The notes under the pieces were generated by a model. The model was not told the DNA's origin. It saw nothing but the letters and a program-made list of their open reading frames with translations, and did no database searches. Source: Phytomonospora endophytica (GTDB lineage Bacteria > Actinomycetota > Actinomycetes > Mycobacteriales > Micromonosporaceae). From it: DNA of 64,000 bases. How positions within the stretch are numbered: the first letter of the stretch is position 1; each line of letters opens with the position of its first letter. Positions 17,601 through 24,909 of the stretch are shown here, in pieces. The stretch is from contig NZ_JACHGT010000005.1 of NCBI RefSeq assembly GCF_014202425.1, positions 460,544 through 524,543 of the forward strand. Reading direction: 5' to 3'. The position numbers were made by a program, and so were the translations under genes.

Positions 17601-18703
17601 ATGTCGCCGGTGACCGGGCGGGCCCACTCCAGGGCCCAGTTGGCGAGGGTCCATGAGCCGGTCAGGGACGGGAGCGCGGCGACGAGCGCGTCGGCGGCGG
17701 GGCTGTGTGTTGTGCCCGGGGCGCGGGAGTCGAGGAGGGCGCGCAGGGCGGTGCGGGTCAGGCCGTCGTCCATGCGGTCGACGGCGGCGGCCACGGTCGC
17801 GCTGTCGAGTGACTCGTCGGCGAGGGCGGCGGCGACGTCGAGCGCGCGGAGGAGCGGATGGGTGCCGGGTGAGATCTCGGCGGCCAGGACCGCGGCCGGG
17901 CCGTCACCGAGGTCGTCTTTACGGATGTGGGCGGCCAGCATCGAGCGCCTGGCCCGGAACCCCGGGACGAGCGGGACGTCCCCGTCGAGGCCGAGTGCGC
18001 CGAAGGTTCCGGCGAAGGACCTGACGAGCTCGGGGCCGTCGAGCGCGGCGAGGACACGCTCGCGTTCGGCGTCCATGGCGAGGATCGAGGTGTGCAGCAG
18101 CCAGTAGACCGCCAGGTGCGGATCCGTGCCGAGACCGGCGATCTCGGCGTCGAGGGCGGTGCGCGCGCTCTTCTGGGAGGGCCAGGCCTCGATGTAGTGG
18201 CCGGCGGCGTTCCCGGCGAGATCGGTGTCGCTCTGGATCGGCCTGCCGTGCTGGGTCAGGGGTTGCGCCAGCAGCCACACCAGCCATTGGTAGCGCCCGG
18301 CGAGTTCCACAGTGGACACCGCGCGGCCGTGTGGGGGAGGTTCGCCGACGGCGTGGGCCCCGAAGCCGTCGTCCTCGCCGGCGTCTCGGTCCCGCAGGAA
18401 GGAGGGCCAGTCGGCGATGGAGTTCAGGCGGTGGTGGATCTCGCGGGTCTCGTGGTCCTGCCACCAGATCGCGCCGCCGCCGCGCAGGTCGACGAGCGTG
18501 TAGTCGTCGCCGTGGTCGTCGATGATCGCGAAACCGGCCAGGGTCTTGTCGATGGCGCCGAAGTAGGCGTGGTTCGGGCGGAGGTGCGCCGTCACCGGAT
18601 CGGGCTCACCCGGCTCGGTGAGTCGTTCGGTGATGGCGGCGGCGACCTCGGGCGGGACCGGCATGCCGTAGAAGCGGTCGAGGGACCCGTGGGGGTGGGC
18701 CAT
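14642..18703 (-). CDS. Giant HEAT-repeat protein with SUKH-like and C-terminal WGR domains
   Basis: The 1353-residue soluble protein is an unusual mosaic. The N-terminal ~110 residues look like a SMI1/KNR4 (SUKH) fold (GGGAIWWQDHETREIHHRL, then WPSFL). Residues about 200-900 are helical HEAT-like repeats (for example AGHQLYRFGHPAVEDFVIEALDRYG). A second SMI1/KNR4-like segment lies near 1140-1230 (VPEVLRDFWRRVGHASW). The last ~80 residues are a WGR domain (FWELYWDETNGVLATRYGRLG). WGR is known from PARPs and DNA-associated proteins; SUKH proteins are often immunity proteins. No enzyme motif was seen. AAGGA precedes the ATG. Its stop lies 3 bases after the dehydrogenase stop. Function is not known. 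Confidence 0.75.
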   Translation of the reverse strand: MAHPHGSLDRFYGMPVPPEVAAAITERLTEPGEPDPVTAHLRPNHAYFGAIDKTLAGFAIIDDHGDDYTLVDLRGGGAIWWQDHETREIHHRLNSIADWPSFLRDRDAGEDDGFGAHAVGEPPPHGRAVSTVELAGRYQWLVWLLAQPLTQHGRPIQSDTDLAGNAAGHYIEAWPSQKSARTALDAEIAGLGTDPHLAVYWLLHTSILAMDAERERVLAALDGPELVRSFAGTFGALGLDGDVPLVPGFRARRSMLAAHIRKDDLGDGPAAVLAAEISPGTHPLLRALDVAAALADESLDSATVAAAVDRMDDGLTRTALRALLDSRAPGTTHSPAADALVAALPSLTGSWTLANWALEWARPVTGDITALTAAVAWLLTKDSHQRAVLAAVRDVQERTGEPVFMTDNDLTRAEADGQVSSRVLKKIIDAPEDTAEILATVDDPALARVIARRVLMRGDTDTELLGAMSWAVRVVLDSGDADGVTLAASCLAMLPENEVEPLIEALAARVGSADDPVTEILLRLVLDTPDPDEGDFLAGMHAENIKKAALRALGPFAHEERIFGPFMAAAEGDGPRTALTPLWNELFYPLEPEHCVIPRLDADQAHRAIRAMIRSRLEHPSIQVRSSAGHQLYRFGHPAVEDFVIEALDRYGARYAASEPKGGRVFDHGQTEDDNLEDLVADLYAILRNLDTPAARTALIDRLFTERRSYWRAANALAETWNEAAHEAITARLRESRDHHAAGLYAYTLDRHVEKVWPLVSLLEEISGWDTPAGPPTDGFFAYALIVGIRAALDTGHYALVRRAWPLAQAIQAPAGPPHLRSWTSPFEDEDSRSRLAAALSGTADAARATLIEKGRAARVKGKPLARLKDEDLGTLTGATVALRLMHDKATGEVWFADTDGRAHAFDGYAVVPPPFTLVPGGPSALTGVTEVSERALFWTATASEFTELVRYRDTIAHSAGVNNGRFTTRVLRFAEGAHEAFARMRASLTAARLTETDPWYVPEKGAVHRGYHREHDSAVLFVHEGRIEYDGDFFPDRAAAVAAHERREIDLLAAGGALGCLEWVGSRRRPEDLTVAEWLDDRARDDSRDPVWHVEALAVFADGLREYGYLSHVPGLADLTVEIGSGVPDEEIAAYEATRRTPVPEVLRDFWRRVGHASWSIGGRGCRVLSPTEMLTRRPAADAVGAIYKAQSYRLNTDVYDELDVVAEKSDGELLTLLATDHETDDDRVFTHVYDHERHIWWERSLSWMLATSFLSEFTQAVKASTHLVERLYFGQHVNAAAESRYFEWRSGPDAKFWELYWDETNGVLATRYGRLGSPGKVSTKRMDPVKGAKKAASLVEAKTGAGYREIP

Positions 18704-18791
18704 GGTGGTCCTTTTCAGCGTCGAAAGGGAACCGCGCGGGGATCGCGGTGTCTCGCCGGGACCATAGCGTCCATGTATGACAGCGCTTTTC

Positions 18792-19427
18792 TCAGAACGC
18801 GGCGATGCTCTTCGGGGCCCGTTCGGCGCGGCTGAGGGAGCGCATCACCGCGGTTGGTCCGTGCCGCCGTGCGGCGAGGCGGGTGAGGAGCCGCAGCACG
18901 ATGTCCACACTGGACTCGCTGAGGCGGGGGGTGGGCACGCCGATGCTGACGGCGAGGTCGTCGGAGTGCACGGCGAGTTCCATCATGCGGGTGACGAGCA
19001 GGTCTTCGAGGGTCAGCGACCACGGGCCCCACAGGGGGATGCGGACCGGTCGCTCGATGGGTGTCGCGGCGAGGCTCACGGCCAGTCCGATGATGGCCGC
19101 GTCGACGGCACCCGCCAGGGCCTTCGGGCCTTCGGCGGCGGTCTCCTCGCCGCTGTCACGGATGCGGACGTTGATGTCGGCGTCGAGGTCGGCGCCGATC
19201 CATGCCACGTGCGCGTAGTGGTCGAGCAGCCCGATCGTCGGTTCGGCCGGGACGGGCGCGTCGAGGATCCGGGGAAGCGCGAGGACCTGGTAGGCGAGGT
19301 GCCCGGCGAGGCCGCCGACGCTGAACTCGGGCAGCGCGCTCGGCTCCGGCCAGGCGCGGGCGACCGCGGGATGGCGCAGGAAGCGGGCGGCGACGCGTGC
19401 GGTGTCGAGGAAGTCGTCACCGATCAT
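18792..19427 (-). CDS. Mycothiol-dependent maleylpyruvate isomerase-type (DinB-like) protein
   Basis: The 211-residue protein resembles the maleylpyruvate isomerase/DinB superfamily: a helical bundle with SVGGLAGHLAYQVL and ELAVHSDDLAVSIGV, the latter like the family H-x3-D metal-binding segment. Members use mycothiol for isomerisation, conjugation or detoxification. ATG at 19427 is chosen because it starts the family region; a GAGGAG lies just upstream, inside the end of the RraA-like gene. It is the last gene of a three-gene operon with an RraA-like protein and an isochorismatase-like hydrolase. Its precise substrate is unknown. Confidence 0.72.
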   Translation of the reverse strand: MIGDDFLDTARVAARFLRHPAVARAWPEPSALPEFSVGGLAGHLAYQVLALPRILDAPVPAEPTIGLLDHYAHVAWIGADLDADINVRIRDSGEETAAEGPKALAGAVDAAIIGLAVSLAATPIERPVRIPLWGPWSLTLEDLLVTRMMELAVHSDDLAVSIGVPTPRLSESSVDIVLRLLTRLAARRHGPTAVMRSLSRAERAPKSIAAF

Positions 19428-19432
19428 GGGTC

Positions 19433-20140
19433 TCACTCCTCTATCGCTCCGCCGATGGACCGCAGGTGTTCCCGGAAGGTGAGCGCCGGGTTCTTCTCCC
19501 GCCGTTCCAGGAAGCGCCCGAAGAGGAGCTGGCCGCGCAGTCCGGCGCCGTCGCGGATCCGGGCGGCCTGCCGGCGTTCGGTGTCGCGGATCTTCTCGGC
19601 GAGGTTGAGGAGTTCGCCGACGCGTTCGGCCGGGACGAACAGGGCGCCGTCCTCGTCGGCGAAGGCGAGGTCGCCGGTGTCGACGGTCCATTCGCCGACC
19701 TTGGCGGAGGTGAGGGCGTCCTCGGCGCGTTCGGTGGGGGCGAGCGGTCCGGTCGGGATGGCGCCGAGGCTGAAGACGGGCAGGCCGATGGCGGTGACGT
19801 CGAGGGTGTCGCGGTGCAGCCCCCAGACGATCACGCCGGCCAGTTCGGCCGCGGCGACCTCGGCGACGATCAGGTCGCCGATGCAGCTCTCGTCGAGGCG
19901 GCCGCCGTTGTCGGCGACGAGCACGTCTCCCGGGCGCGATTCCTCAAGGGCCTCCAGGAACACGTCCACGCTGCCGGCGTGCCGGGTGGGCAGGACCCGG
20001 CCGGCCGCGCGCATGCCGGGCGCGACCGGTTTCGTGCCGGCGGGGGCGCAGCGGACCGGCACACCGTCTCGGACGCACGCGTCGGCGATGTGGGCGGTGG
20101 TCAGTGTCGCGAAGCGGTCGGCGAGCTCGGTGGGCGTCAT
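19433..20140 (-). CDS. RraA-like protein (HMG aldolase/RraA family)
   Basis: The 235-residue protein has the RraA fold: TTAHIADACVRDGVP at the start, RPGDVLVADNGGRLDESCIGDLIVAEVAAAELAGVIVWGLHRDTLDV in the middle (with the conserved G-D and R-D motifs that line the active site), and GDLAFADEDGALFVP. Relatives are 4-hydroxy-4-methyl-2-oxoglutarate/oxaloacetate aldolases, while E. coli RraA inhibits RNase E. The retained R-D motif and the neighbouring hydrolases favour an enzyme. Its stop is 5 bases before the next gene, so they form one operon. Confidence 0.8.
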   Translation of the reverse strand: MTPTELADRFATLTTAHIADACVRDGVPVRCAPAGTKPVAPGMRAAGRVLPTRHAGSVDVFLEALEESRPGDVLVADNGGRLDESCIGDLIVAEVAAAELAGVIVWGLHRDTLDVTAIGLPVFSLGAIPTGPLAPTERAEDALTSAKVGEWTVDTGDLAFADEDGALFVPAERVGELLNLAEKIRDTERRQAARIRDGAGLRGQLLFGRFLERREKNPALTFREHLRSIGGAIEE

Positions 20141-20195
20141 GCGGGCTCCTTCTCTCCGTGTTGACGGTAGAGGAGCCCGTGCCGCGCGGGAAGCG

Positions 20196-20870
20196 TCAGC
20201 GCGCGGCGGCGATGAGTTCGAGGACCTCGGCGGTGGTGCGGACGTCGCCGAAGGAGCGGTAGACCGTTCGCAGGGTGGCGTTGTGGGCGCGGTCGTCGAG
20301 GCCGGCGGTCGCGTCGGCGATCATGATGACGCGGTGGCCGGTTGTCGCGGCGTCGCGGGCGGTGGACTCGCAGCAGACGCTGGTGACGGTTCCGGTGACC
20401 ACGACGGTGTCGATGCCGCGTGCCTCCAGCTGCGGGGGGAGGTCGCTGAGGCCGGGGAAGAAGGCGCTCGACGCCGACTTCTCGGCCCACACGTCCCCGT
20501 CGCGGGAGTCGAGGCCGTGCCAGAGCCGTTCGCGCGGAGTTCCCGTGCCTCCCGAGGCGGCGAACAGCCGCGCGAGCTCGGGACCGTAGAAGCCGGTCTC
20601 CCACGCGGTGGGCTCGTGGACCTTCGGCAGCACCCAGGCGACCGTGCCCCCGGCGTCGCGCAGGGCCGTCGCGAGCCCGTTGATCGCCGGGATCGCGCCC
20701 TGGCAGTGGCTGGATTCGGCGACGAAGAAGCCGACCATGTCGACCACGACCAGCGCGGTGCGGGCGGGATCGACGGTGCCGTAGGCGAAGCGGCTCCCGC
20801 GACGGGACTCCTGCCGTGCGTATTCGCGCTCGTCGATGGACCAGTCGTGGGTGCGGGGGGCGGCGGTCAT
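20196..20870 (-). CDS. Isochorismatase-family cysteine hydrolase
   Basis: The 224-residue protein has the cysteine hydrolase triad: Asp in ALVVVDMVGFF, a Lys in WVLPKVHEPTAW or nearby, and Cys in VTGTVTSVCCESTARDA. The loop RVIMIADATAGLDDRAHNATLRTVY closes the fold. Family members include isochorismatase, nicotinamidase and carbamoylases, and the sequence alone does not separate them. ATG at 20870 is used because the upstream extension is not family-like. It is 55 bases upstream of the RraA-like gene and probably co-transcribed. Confidence 0.8.
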   Translation of the reverse strand: MTAAPRTHDWSIDEREYARQESRRGSRFAYGTVDPARTALVVVDMVGFFVAESSHCQGAIPAINGLATALRDAGGTVAWVLPKVHEPTAWETGFYGPELARLFAASGGTGTPRERLWHGLDSRDGDVWAEKSASSAFFPGLSDLPPQLEARGIDTVVVTGTVTSVCCESTARDAATTGHRVIMIADATAGLDDRAHNATLRTVYRSFGDVRTTAEVLELIAAAR

Positions 20871-20991
20871 CGGAGGAGTATGGCAGGCCCACGGGGCCCG
20901 GCCGCGTTGACCGTTGGGACGATCCACATGCGACGGACGGTGACTACTGTGGAGCTGCATTTCACGGTGGACCGAAAAGAGCAGCGGCCGG

Positions 20992-23511
20992 ATGGATCCC
21001 GTCAGCACCGCCTTGACCACGTGGGTCGCCCGCGGCCTCGCCAAGAAGACGGTGGCCGTGATCGGCGCCCGGATGCGCCGCGATCAGGACGCCCCGGACG
21101 TGCGCAAGGCCCTCGCCGTCGCCGTGAAGAGCGGTGTCGCCGCCGCCGTGGCCGACGTCCATCACGACGACCCCGAAGGGGCGCGGCAGGTCGAACTCGC
21201 GCTCCTCGAACGCGAGGACGCCCGCCTGCCCCTGGTCGACGGCACCGGCCTCGCGGGTCTCGTCGACGCCGTCCGCGTCTGGATCGCCGAGACCGAGTCC
21301 CCGGTCGGCGAGACCGGGCTGCCCGAGGAGATCGACGCCTCCCACCCGCTCGCCGCCGCGCTCTGTGAGGCCGTCCTCCACCGGATCCGCCGGGAGGCCA
21401 CCCGCGGGGAGCGGATCCTCGCTCCATTGTGGATGGACTTCAAACTCACCTGCCTCCAGCAGCCAACGGCCCGCAGACCCGAACGGCTCCGCGACTACTG
21501 GCACCCCGGCACCCCCGGCACCCGCTTCGTCGGCCGCCGCGACGAACTGACCCGCCTCGCCGACGCGCTCACCCCCGGCGAACGCGGTGGCCGGGTCCAG
21601 GTCGTCGGCGGCGTCGGCGGGATCGGGAAGACCGCGCTCGCCGTCGCCTACGCCCAGAAGCACGCCTCCCGCTACCGCGACGGCGCCATCTTCTACGACT
21701 TCCAGTCCTACGCCGTCGGCCGCGCCCCCGACTCGGCCGACCAGGCCCTGGTCAAGATCCTGCCGACGATCCGCGACGACCTGTCCAGCGCCGGTGTCGA
21801 GCAGCTCAGCGCGGTGGGGCGGATGAGCGCCTGGCAGGAGAGCACCGCCGACCGCGAACTGCTGATGGTGTGGGACAACGTCCGTTCCCTGGCGCAGATC
21901 GAACCGCTGCTGCTGTGGCAGAGCGGTTGCGCGACCATCCTGACCACCCGCCACGACATCGACGTCGACGGCGCCGACCCCCTGCGGCTGCGGTCGCTGG
22001 AGCGCGAGGCCGCCCGCGACCTGTTCACCGGCATCGCCGGAGACGGCCACGACGAGGACCTGGTCCGGCGGCTGCTCGAAGCCGACCTGGACGTGCCGAT
22101 CCTGATCAAGGCCCACGCCAAGCAGATCCGCGCCGGACGCCGGGGACTCGGCGAGATCGTCGCCGAACTCAGCGGCGTCGAACCCGTCGGGCACCGGCGC
22201 ACCCAGCAGGCCTTCTTCGACCGCCTCGACGGCTCCTACCTGCACCTTGGTGCCGATCAGCGCTACGCCTTCCGTTTCCTGGGCGCCCATCCGGGCCGCT
22301 TCGCCACCGGCGAGGTGGCCGCGGCGATCCTCGGCTGCGAGCTCGACGAGGCCGTCGACCTGATGGAGGACCTGGTCGACGTCGGTCTCGCCCGGCGGCA
22401 CCACCGGCCGGCCGCCGATCCCCGCCCGCCGGCGTACACCGCCCACGACATCCTGCGCGCCTACGCCGCCCACCAGGCCAGGTCCGAAGGCGAGCTCACC
22501 CCGATCCGGGATGAGCTGTCGGCCTACTACCGGCAGCGGCTCGACGAGCCGAACGGCGGAGACCGCCGCTGGGTGGAGACCGAGCTGGACAACATCGGCG
22601 ACACCGCGCTCGCCGGCCGCACCGGCGCGCACGCCGAGCTGGCCTCGCGGGTGGGGGAGAGGTTCTTCGCCTTCGGCCGCTTCACCGACGCCGCGACGGT
22701 CTTCGGGCGCGCCGCCGAGGTGTACCTCGACGGGGGAGACGACGCCCGGCACGCCCATGCCCTGCTCGGGCTCGGTGAGGTGGCCAGGCTCCAGGGCGAG
22801 TGGGACCGTTCGCTGGAACTCTGCCGCCGGGCGGTGGTCATCTTCGAGCGCCGCGATGACGTCGGGGGTCTCATCAAGGCCTCGGTCGGGCTGGGGCACG
22901 TCTCGCGACTCAAAGGCGAACTGGAGGACGGGGCCAGGTACTTCGAGCAGGCCGCCGAGCAGGCCGGTGCGGCCGGGGACACCCCGGTGCAGGCCAGGGC
23001 GCTGGTCGGGCTGGGTCATGTCCTGCGACTTCAGCGCCGCCACCCGGAGGCGCTGGAGCGTTTCGCGGCGGCCGCCGAGCTCGGCGACCCGCTCCAGCGG
23101 GCCAACGCGCTGCGTGGGATCGGTGACGTCCACAGGGCTCTGGGCGCGCCGTCCGAGGCGGAGTCGCGCTACGCCGAGGCGGCCGCGACCTACGCCGAAC
23201 TCGGCGACCGTAACGGCGAGGCCAACGCCCACCTCGGCCGGGGCGCGGTGGCGGTGCTGGAGGAGCGCTGGCCGGAGGCCGAGGCGGCCTACCGGACCGC
23301 GGAGGAGATCTTCACGGAGCTGGGCAACCGTTTCGGGCTGGGCACAGCCCTGCGTGGGCAGGGGACCGCGGCGGCCGGTGCGGCGGATTCGGTCCGGGCC
23401 CGGCGGCTGCTCGGCGAGGCCCTCGCCATCTACTCGGTCCTGCGCAGCCCCGCCGCCACCGGCGTGGCGGGCCAGCTGCGGGAACTCGACGCGCGTGAGA
23501 ACACCGCCTGA
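20992..23511 (+). CDS. STAND/NB-ARC-type NTPase with C-terminal TPRs
   Basis: The 839-residue protein has an N-terminal helical region (1-170) of unknown fold. An NB-ARC-like P-loop domain follows: TPGTRFVGRRDEL, Walker A GGVGGIGKTALAVAYA near 206-221, Walker B LLMVWDNV near 290, and sensor-like CATILTTRHDIDVD. A winged-helix segment comes next, then about seven TPR units from about 545 to the end. No SARP-type DNA-binding domain, TIR or nuclease motif was seen, so the output function may lie in the N-terminal domain. STAND proteins act as signal switches in regulation, cell death and phage sensing. It is a single gene, followed by the LacI-led operon. Confidence 0.8.
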   Translation: MDPVSTALTTWVARGLAKKTVAVIGARMRRDQDAPDVRKALAVAVKSGVAAAVADVHHDDPEGARQVELALLEREDARLPLVDGTGLAGLVDAVRVWIAETESPVGETGLPEEIDASHPLAAALCEAVLHRIRREATRGERILAPLWMDFKLTCLQQPTARRPERLRDYWHPGTPGTRFVGRRDELTRLADALTPGERGGRVQVVGGVGGIGKTALAVAYAQKHASRYRDGAIFYDFQSYAVGRAPDSADQALVKILPTIRDDLSSAGVEQLSAVGRMSAWQESTADRELLMVWDNVRSLAQIEPLLLWQSGCATILTTRHDIDVDGADPLRLRSLEREAARDLFTGIAGDGHDEDLVRRLLEADLDVPILIKAHAKQIRAGRRGLGEIVAELSGVEPVGHRRTQQAFFDRLDGSYLHLGADQRYAFRFLGAHPGRFATGEVAAAILGCELDEAVDLMEDLVDVGLARRHHRPAADPRPPAYTAHDILRAYAAHQARSEGELTPIRDELSAYYRQRLDEPNGGDRRWVETELDNIGDTALAGRTGAHAELASRVGERFFAFGRFTDAATVFGRAAEVYLDGGDDARHAHALLGLGEVARLQGEWDRSLELCRRAVVIFERRDDVGGLIKASVGLGHVSRLKGELEDGARYFEQAAEQAGAAGDTPVQARALVGLGHVLRLQRRHPEALERFAAAAELGDPLQRANALRGIGDVHRALGAPSEAESRYAEAAATYAELGDRNGEANAHLGRGAVAVLEERWPEAEAAYRTAEEIFTELGNRFGLGTALRGQGTAAAGAADSVRARRLLGEALAIYSVLRSPAATGVAGQLRELDARENTA

Positions 23512-23552
23512 GCCCCGTCTGCACATTTCTCGAACTCGAACCGTTCCACCCC

Positions 23553-23644
23553 TTGACGAGCTCCTGAGCCCGGGCAAGACTGTGCGGAAACGTTTACAGT
23601 CGCGAAACAAGATGAGGTGTGGTGTGAGCCGGAAACGTTTACAG
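23553..23644 (+). promoter_or_regulatory. Promoter and twin LacI operators for the 23.6-35.5 kb operon
   Basis: TTGACG (23553-23558) and AAGACT (23576-23581) with a 17-base spacer form a plausible promoter. Two identical 14-mers GGAAACGTTTACAG lie at 23586-23599 and 23631-23644, exactly 45 bases apart. AAACGTTT is a typical LacI-family core palindrome. The first covers the expected transcription start and the second lies within the first codons of the regulator, so autorepression is likely. Confidence 0.75.
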
Positions 23645-24685
23645 CGCACTGATGGTGGCGGGCCCCCGACCGTCCGTACGGTAGCCGCCATGGCCGGAGT
23701 GTCGATCGCCTCGGCGTCACGTGTCCTCAATGGACACGGCGCCAGCGTCGAGACCGAACGCCGGGTGCGCGAGGCCGCGGCCTCCGTGGGGTACGTCCCG
23801 AACGCCGTCGCCCGCTCCCTGCAGGCGCAACGGACCGACATGCTGGCACTCGCGGTGGAGGACATCGGAAATCCCGTGTACGTGGCGATGATGCGCGCGA
23901 TCGAAGAGGTCGCCGCCGGTGCGGGCTACCGGCTCCAGGTGCACGCCACCGGAGCCGACGTGGCCGGTGAGGTCGAGCTCCTCGACGGCCTCGCCCGCCG
24001 CTATGTCGACGGACTGGTGATCAGCCCGATCCGCATCACCGACGCGCACCTCGCCGCCCTCGCCCGCGTCCCGACGCCCGTCGTCGTGGTCGGTTCACTG
24101 CCCGACGACATGCCCACCACCAAACCGATCGACAACGTCCGCGCCGACTCCCACACCGGCGTCGGCCTGGCCATCGACCACCTCGTCGCCGGCGGACGCC
24201 GCCGCATCGGCTTCGTCAACGGACCCCTCGACACCGTCCCCGGCGCGGCCCGCCAGGCCGGCTACCTCGACGCGCTCGACGCCGCCGGACTGCCCTTCGA
24301 CCCCGAACTCGTCGAACCCGCCGACTTCCACTACGCCGCCGGGCGCGCCGCCACCCGGCGCCTGCTGGACCGCGCCGAACCCGACGCGATCCTGTGCGCC
24401 AACGACCTCATCGCCGTCGGCGCGCTGCACGCCCTCCTCGCCGCCGGCAAACGCGTCGGCGAGGAGGTCGCGCTCGTCGGCATGGACGACACCGACCTCG
24501 CCGAGATGTCCTTCCCGCAACTGTCGAGCGTGTCGCTCGGCTCGGCCGAACGCGGACGGCTGGCAGCCGAACTGCTCCTCGCCCGGCTCGCCGAGCCGGG
24601 ACGGCCGGCGCAGCGCGTCACCGTCGCCCCCACGCTCGTCGTCCGCGCCTCCAGCGACACCGCGGCGAAACAGGAGAACCCATGA
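23612..24685 (+). CDS. LacI family transcriptional regulator
   Basis: The 357-residue regulator has an N-terminal HTH (PTVRTVAAMAGVSIASASRVLNGHGASVETERRVREAAASVGYVPN) and a periplasmic-binding-protein-like effector domain (LALAVEDIGNPVYVAMMRAIEE, DAILCANDLIAVGALHAL, VALVGMDDTDLAEMSFPQLSSV). ATG 23612 or GTG 23624 both keep the HTH; the former is used. It is the first gene of the operon and overlaps the next reading frame by ATGA. Two identical operators flank its start codon. Its ligand is presumably the imported solute or a product of it. Confidence 0.88.
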   Translation: MRCGVSRKRLQRTDGGGPPTVRTVAAMAGVSIASASRVLNGHGASVETERRVREAAASVGYVPNAVARSLQAQRTDMLALAVEDIGNPVYVAMMRAIEEVAAGAGYRLQVHATGADVAGEVELLDGLARRYVDGLVISPIRITDAHLAALARVPTPVVVVGSLPDDMPTTKPIDNVRADSHTGVGLAIDHLVAGGRRRIGFVNGPLDTVPGAARQAGYLDALDAAGLPFDPELVEPADFHYAAGRAATRRLLDRAEPDAILCANDLIAVGALHALLAAGKRVGEEVALVGMDDTDLAEMSFPQLSSVSLGSAERGRLAAELLLARLAEPGRPAQRVTVAPTLVVRASSDTAAKQENP

Positions 24686-24909
24686 GCTTCGTCGTCGAAG
24701 AAGGACCCGACCGGGCCCTCACCTGCGCCTGCCACGCCCTCGGCGGCAACGCCTGCCTGCACGCGGCGGCCCCTCCCGGGGACGCCGTCCCCGTCCGCGT
24801 CCTCACCGGGCAGCGACCGTCGCGGGGATGGGCCGGCACCCGCCGGCCCCGCGGCGGCGGACCGACCGCACTGTTTCACGCCCCTCCGATGGATCAGGCC
24901 CCGCAATGA
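24682..24909 (+). CDS. Small 75-residue protein of unknown function
   Basis: The frame starts with an ATG overlapping the LacI stop (ATGA) and ends with a TGA overlapping the permease ATG (ATGA), so it fits exactly between two coupled genes. It has a cluster CACHALGGNACLH near residues 15-27 and an Arg/Gly/Pro-rich C-terminus. No signal peptide or membrane segment was seen. The exact coupling supports translation, but the sequence is not recognised and its composition is consistent with a degenerating gene. Confidence 0.5.
   Translation: MSFVVEEGPDRALTCACHALGGNACLHAAAPPGDAVPVRVLTGQRPSRGWAGTRRPRGGGPTALFHAPPMDQAPQ

Noticed and set aside
14870..17656. 928-codon open frame on the + strand
   Set aside because: It is antisense to the HEAT/WGR gene. 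Its sequence is low-complexity Gly/Val/Asp/Glu/Arg typical of GC-driven shadow frames, with no recognisable domain.
20962..23865. 967-codon open frame on the - strand
   Set aside because: It is antisense to the STAND NTPase gene and runs into the LacI gene. It has no family motifs and shadow-like composition.
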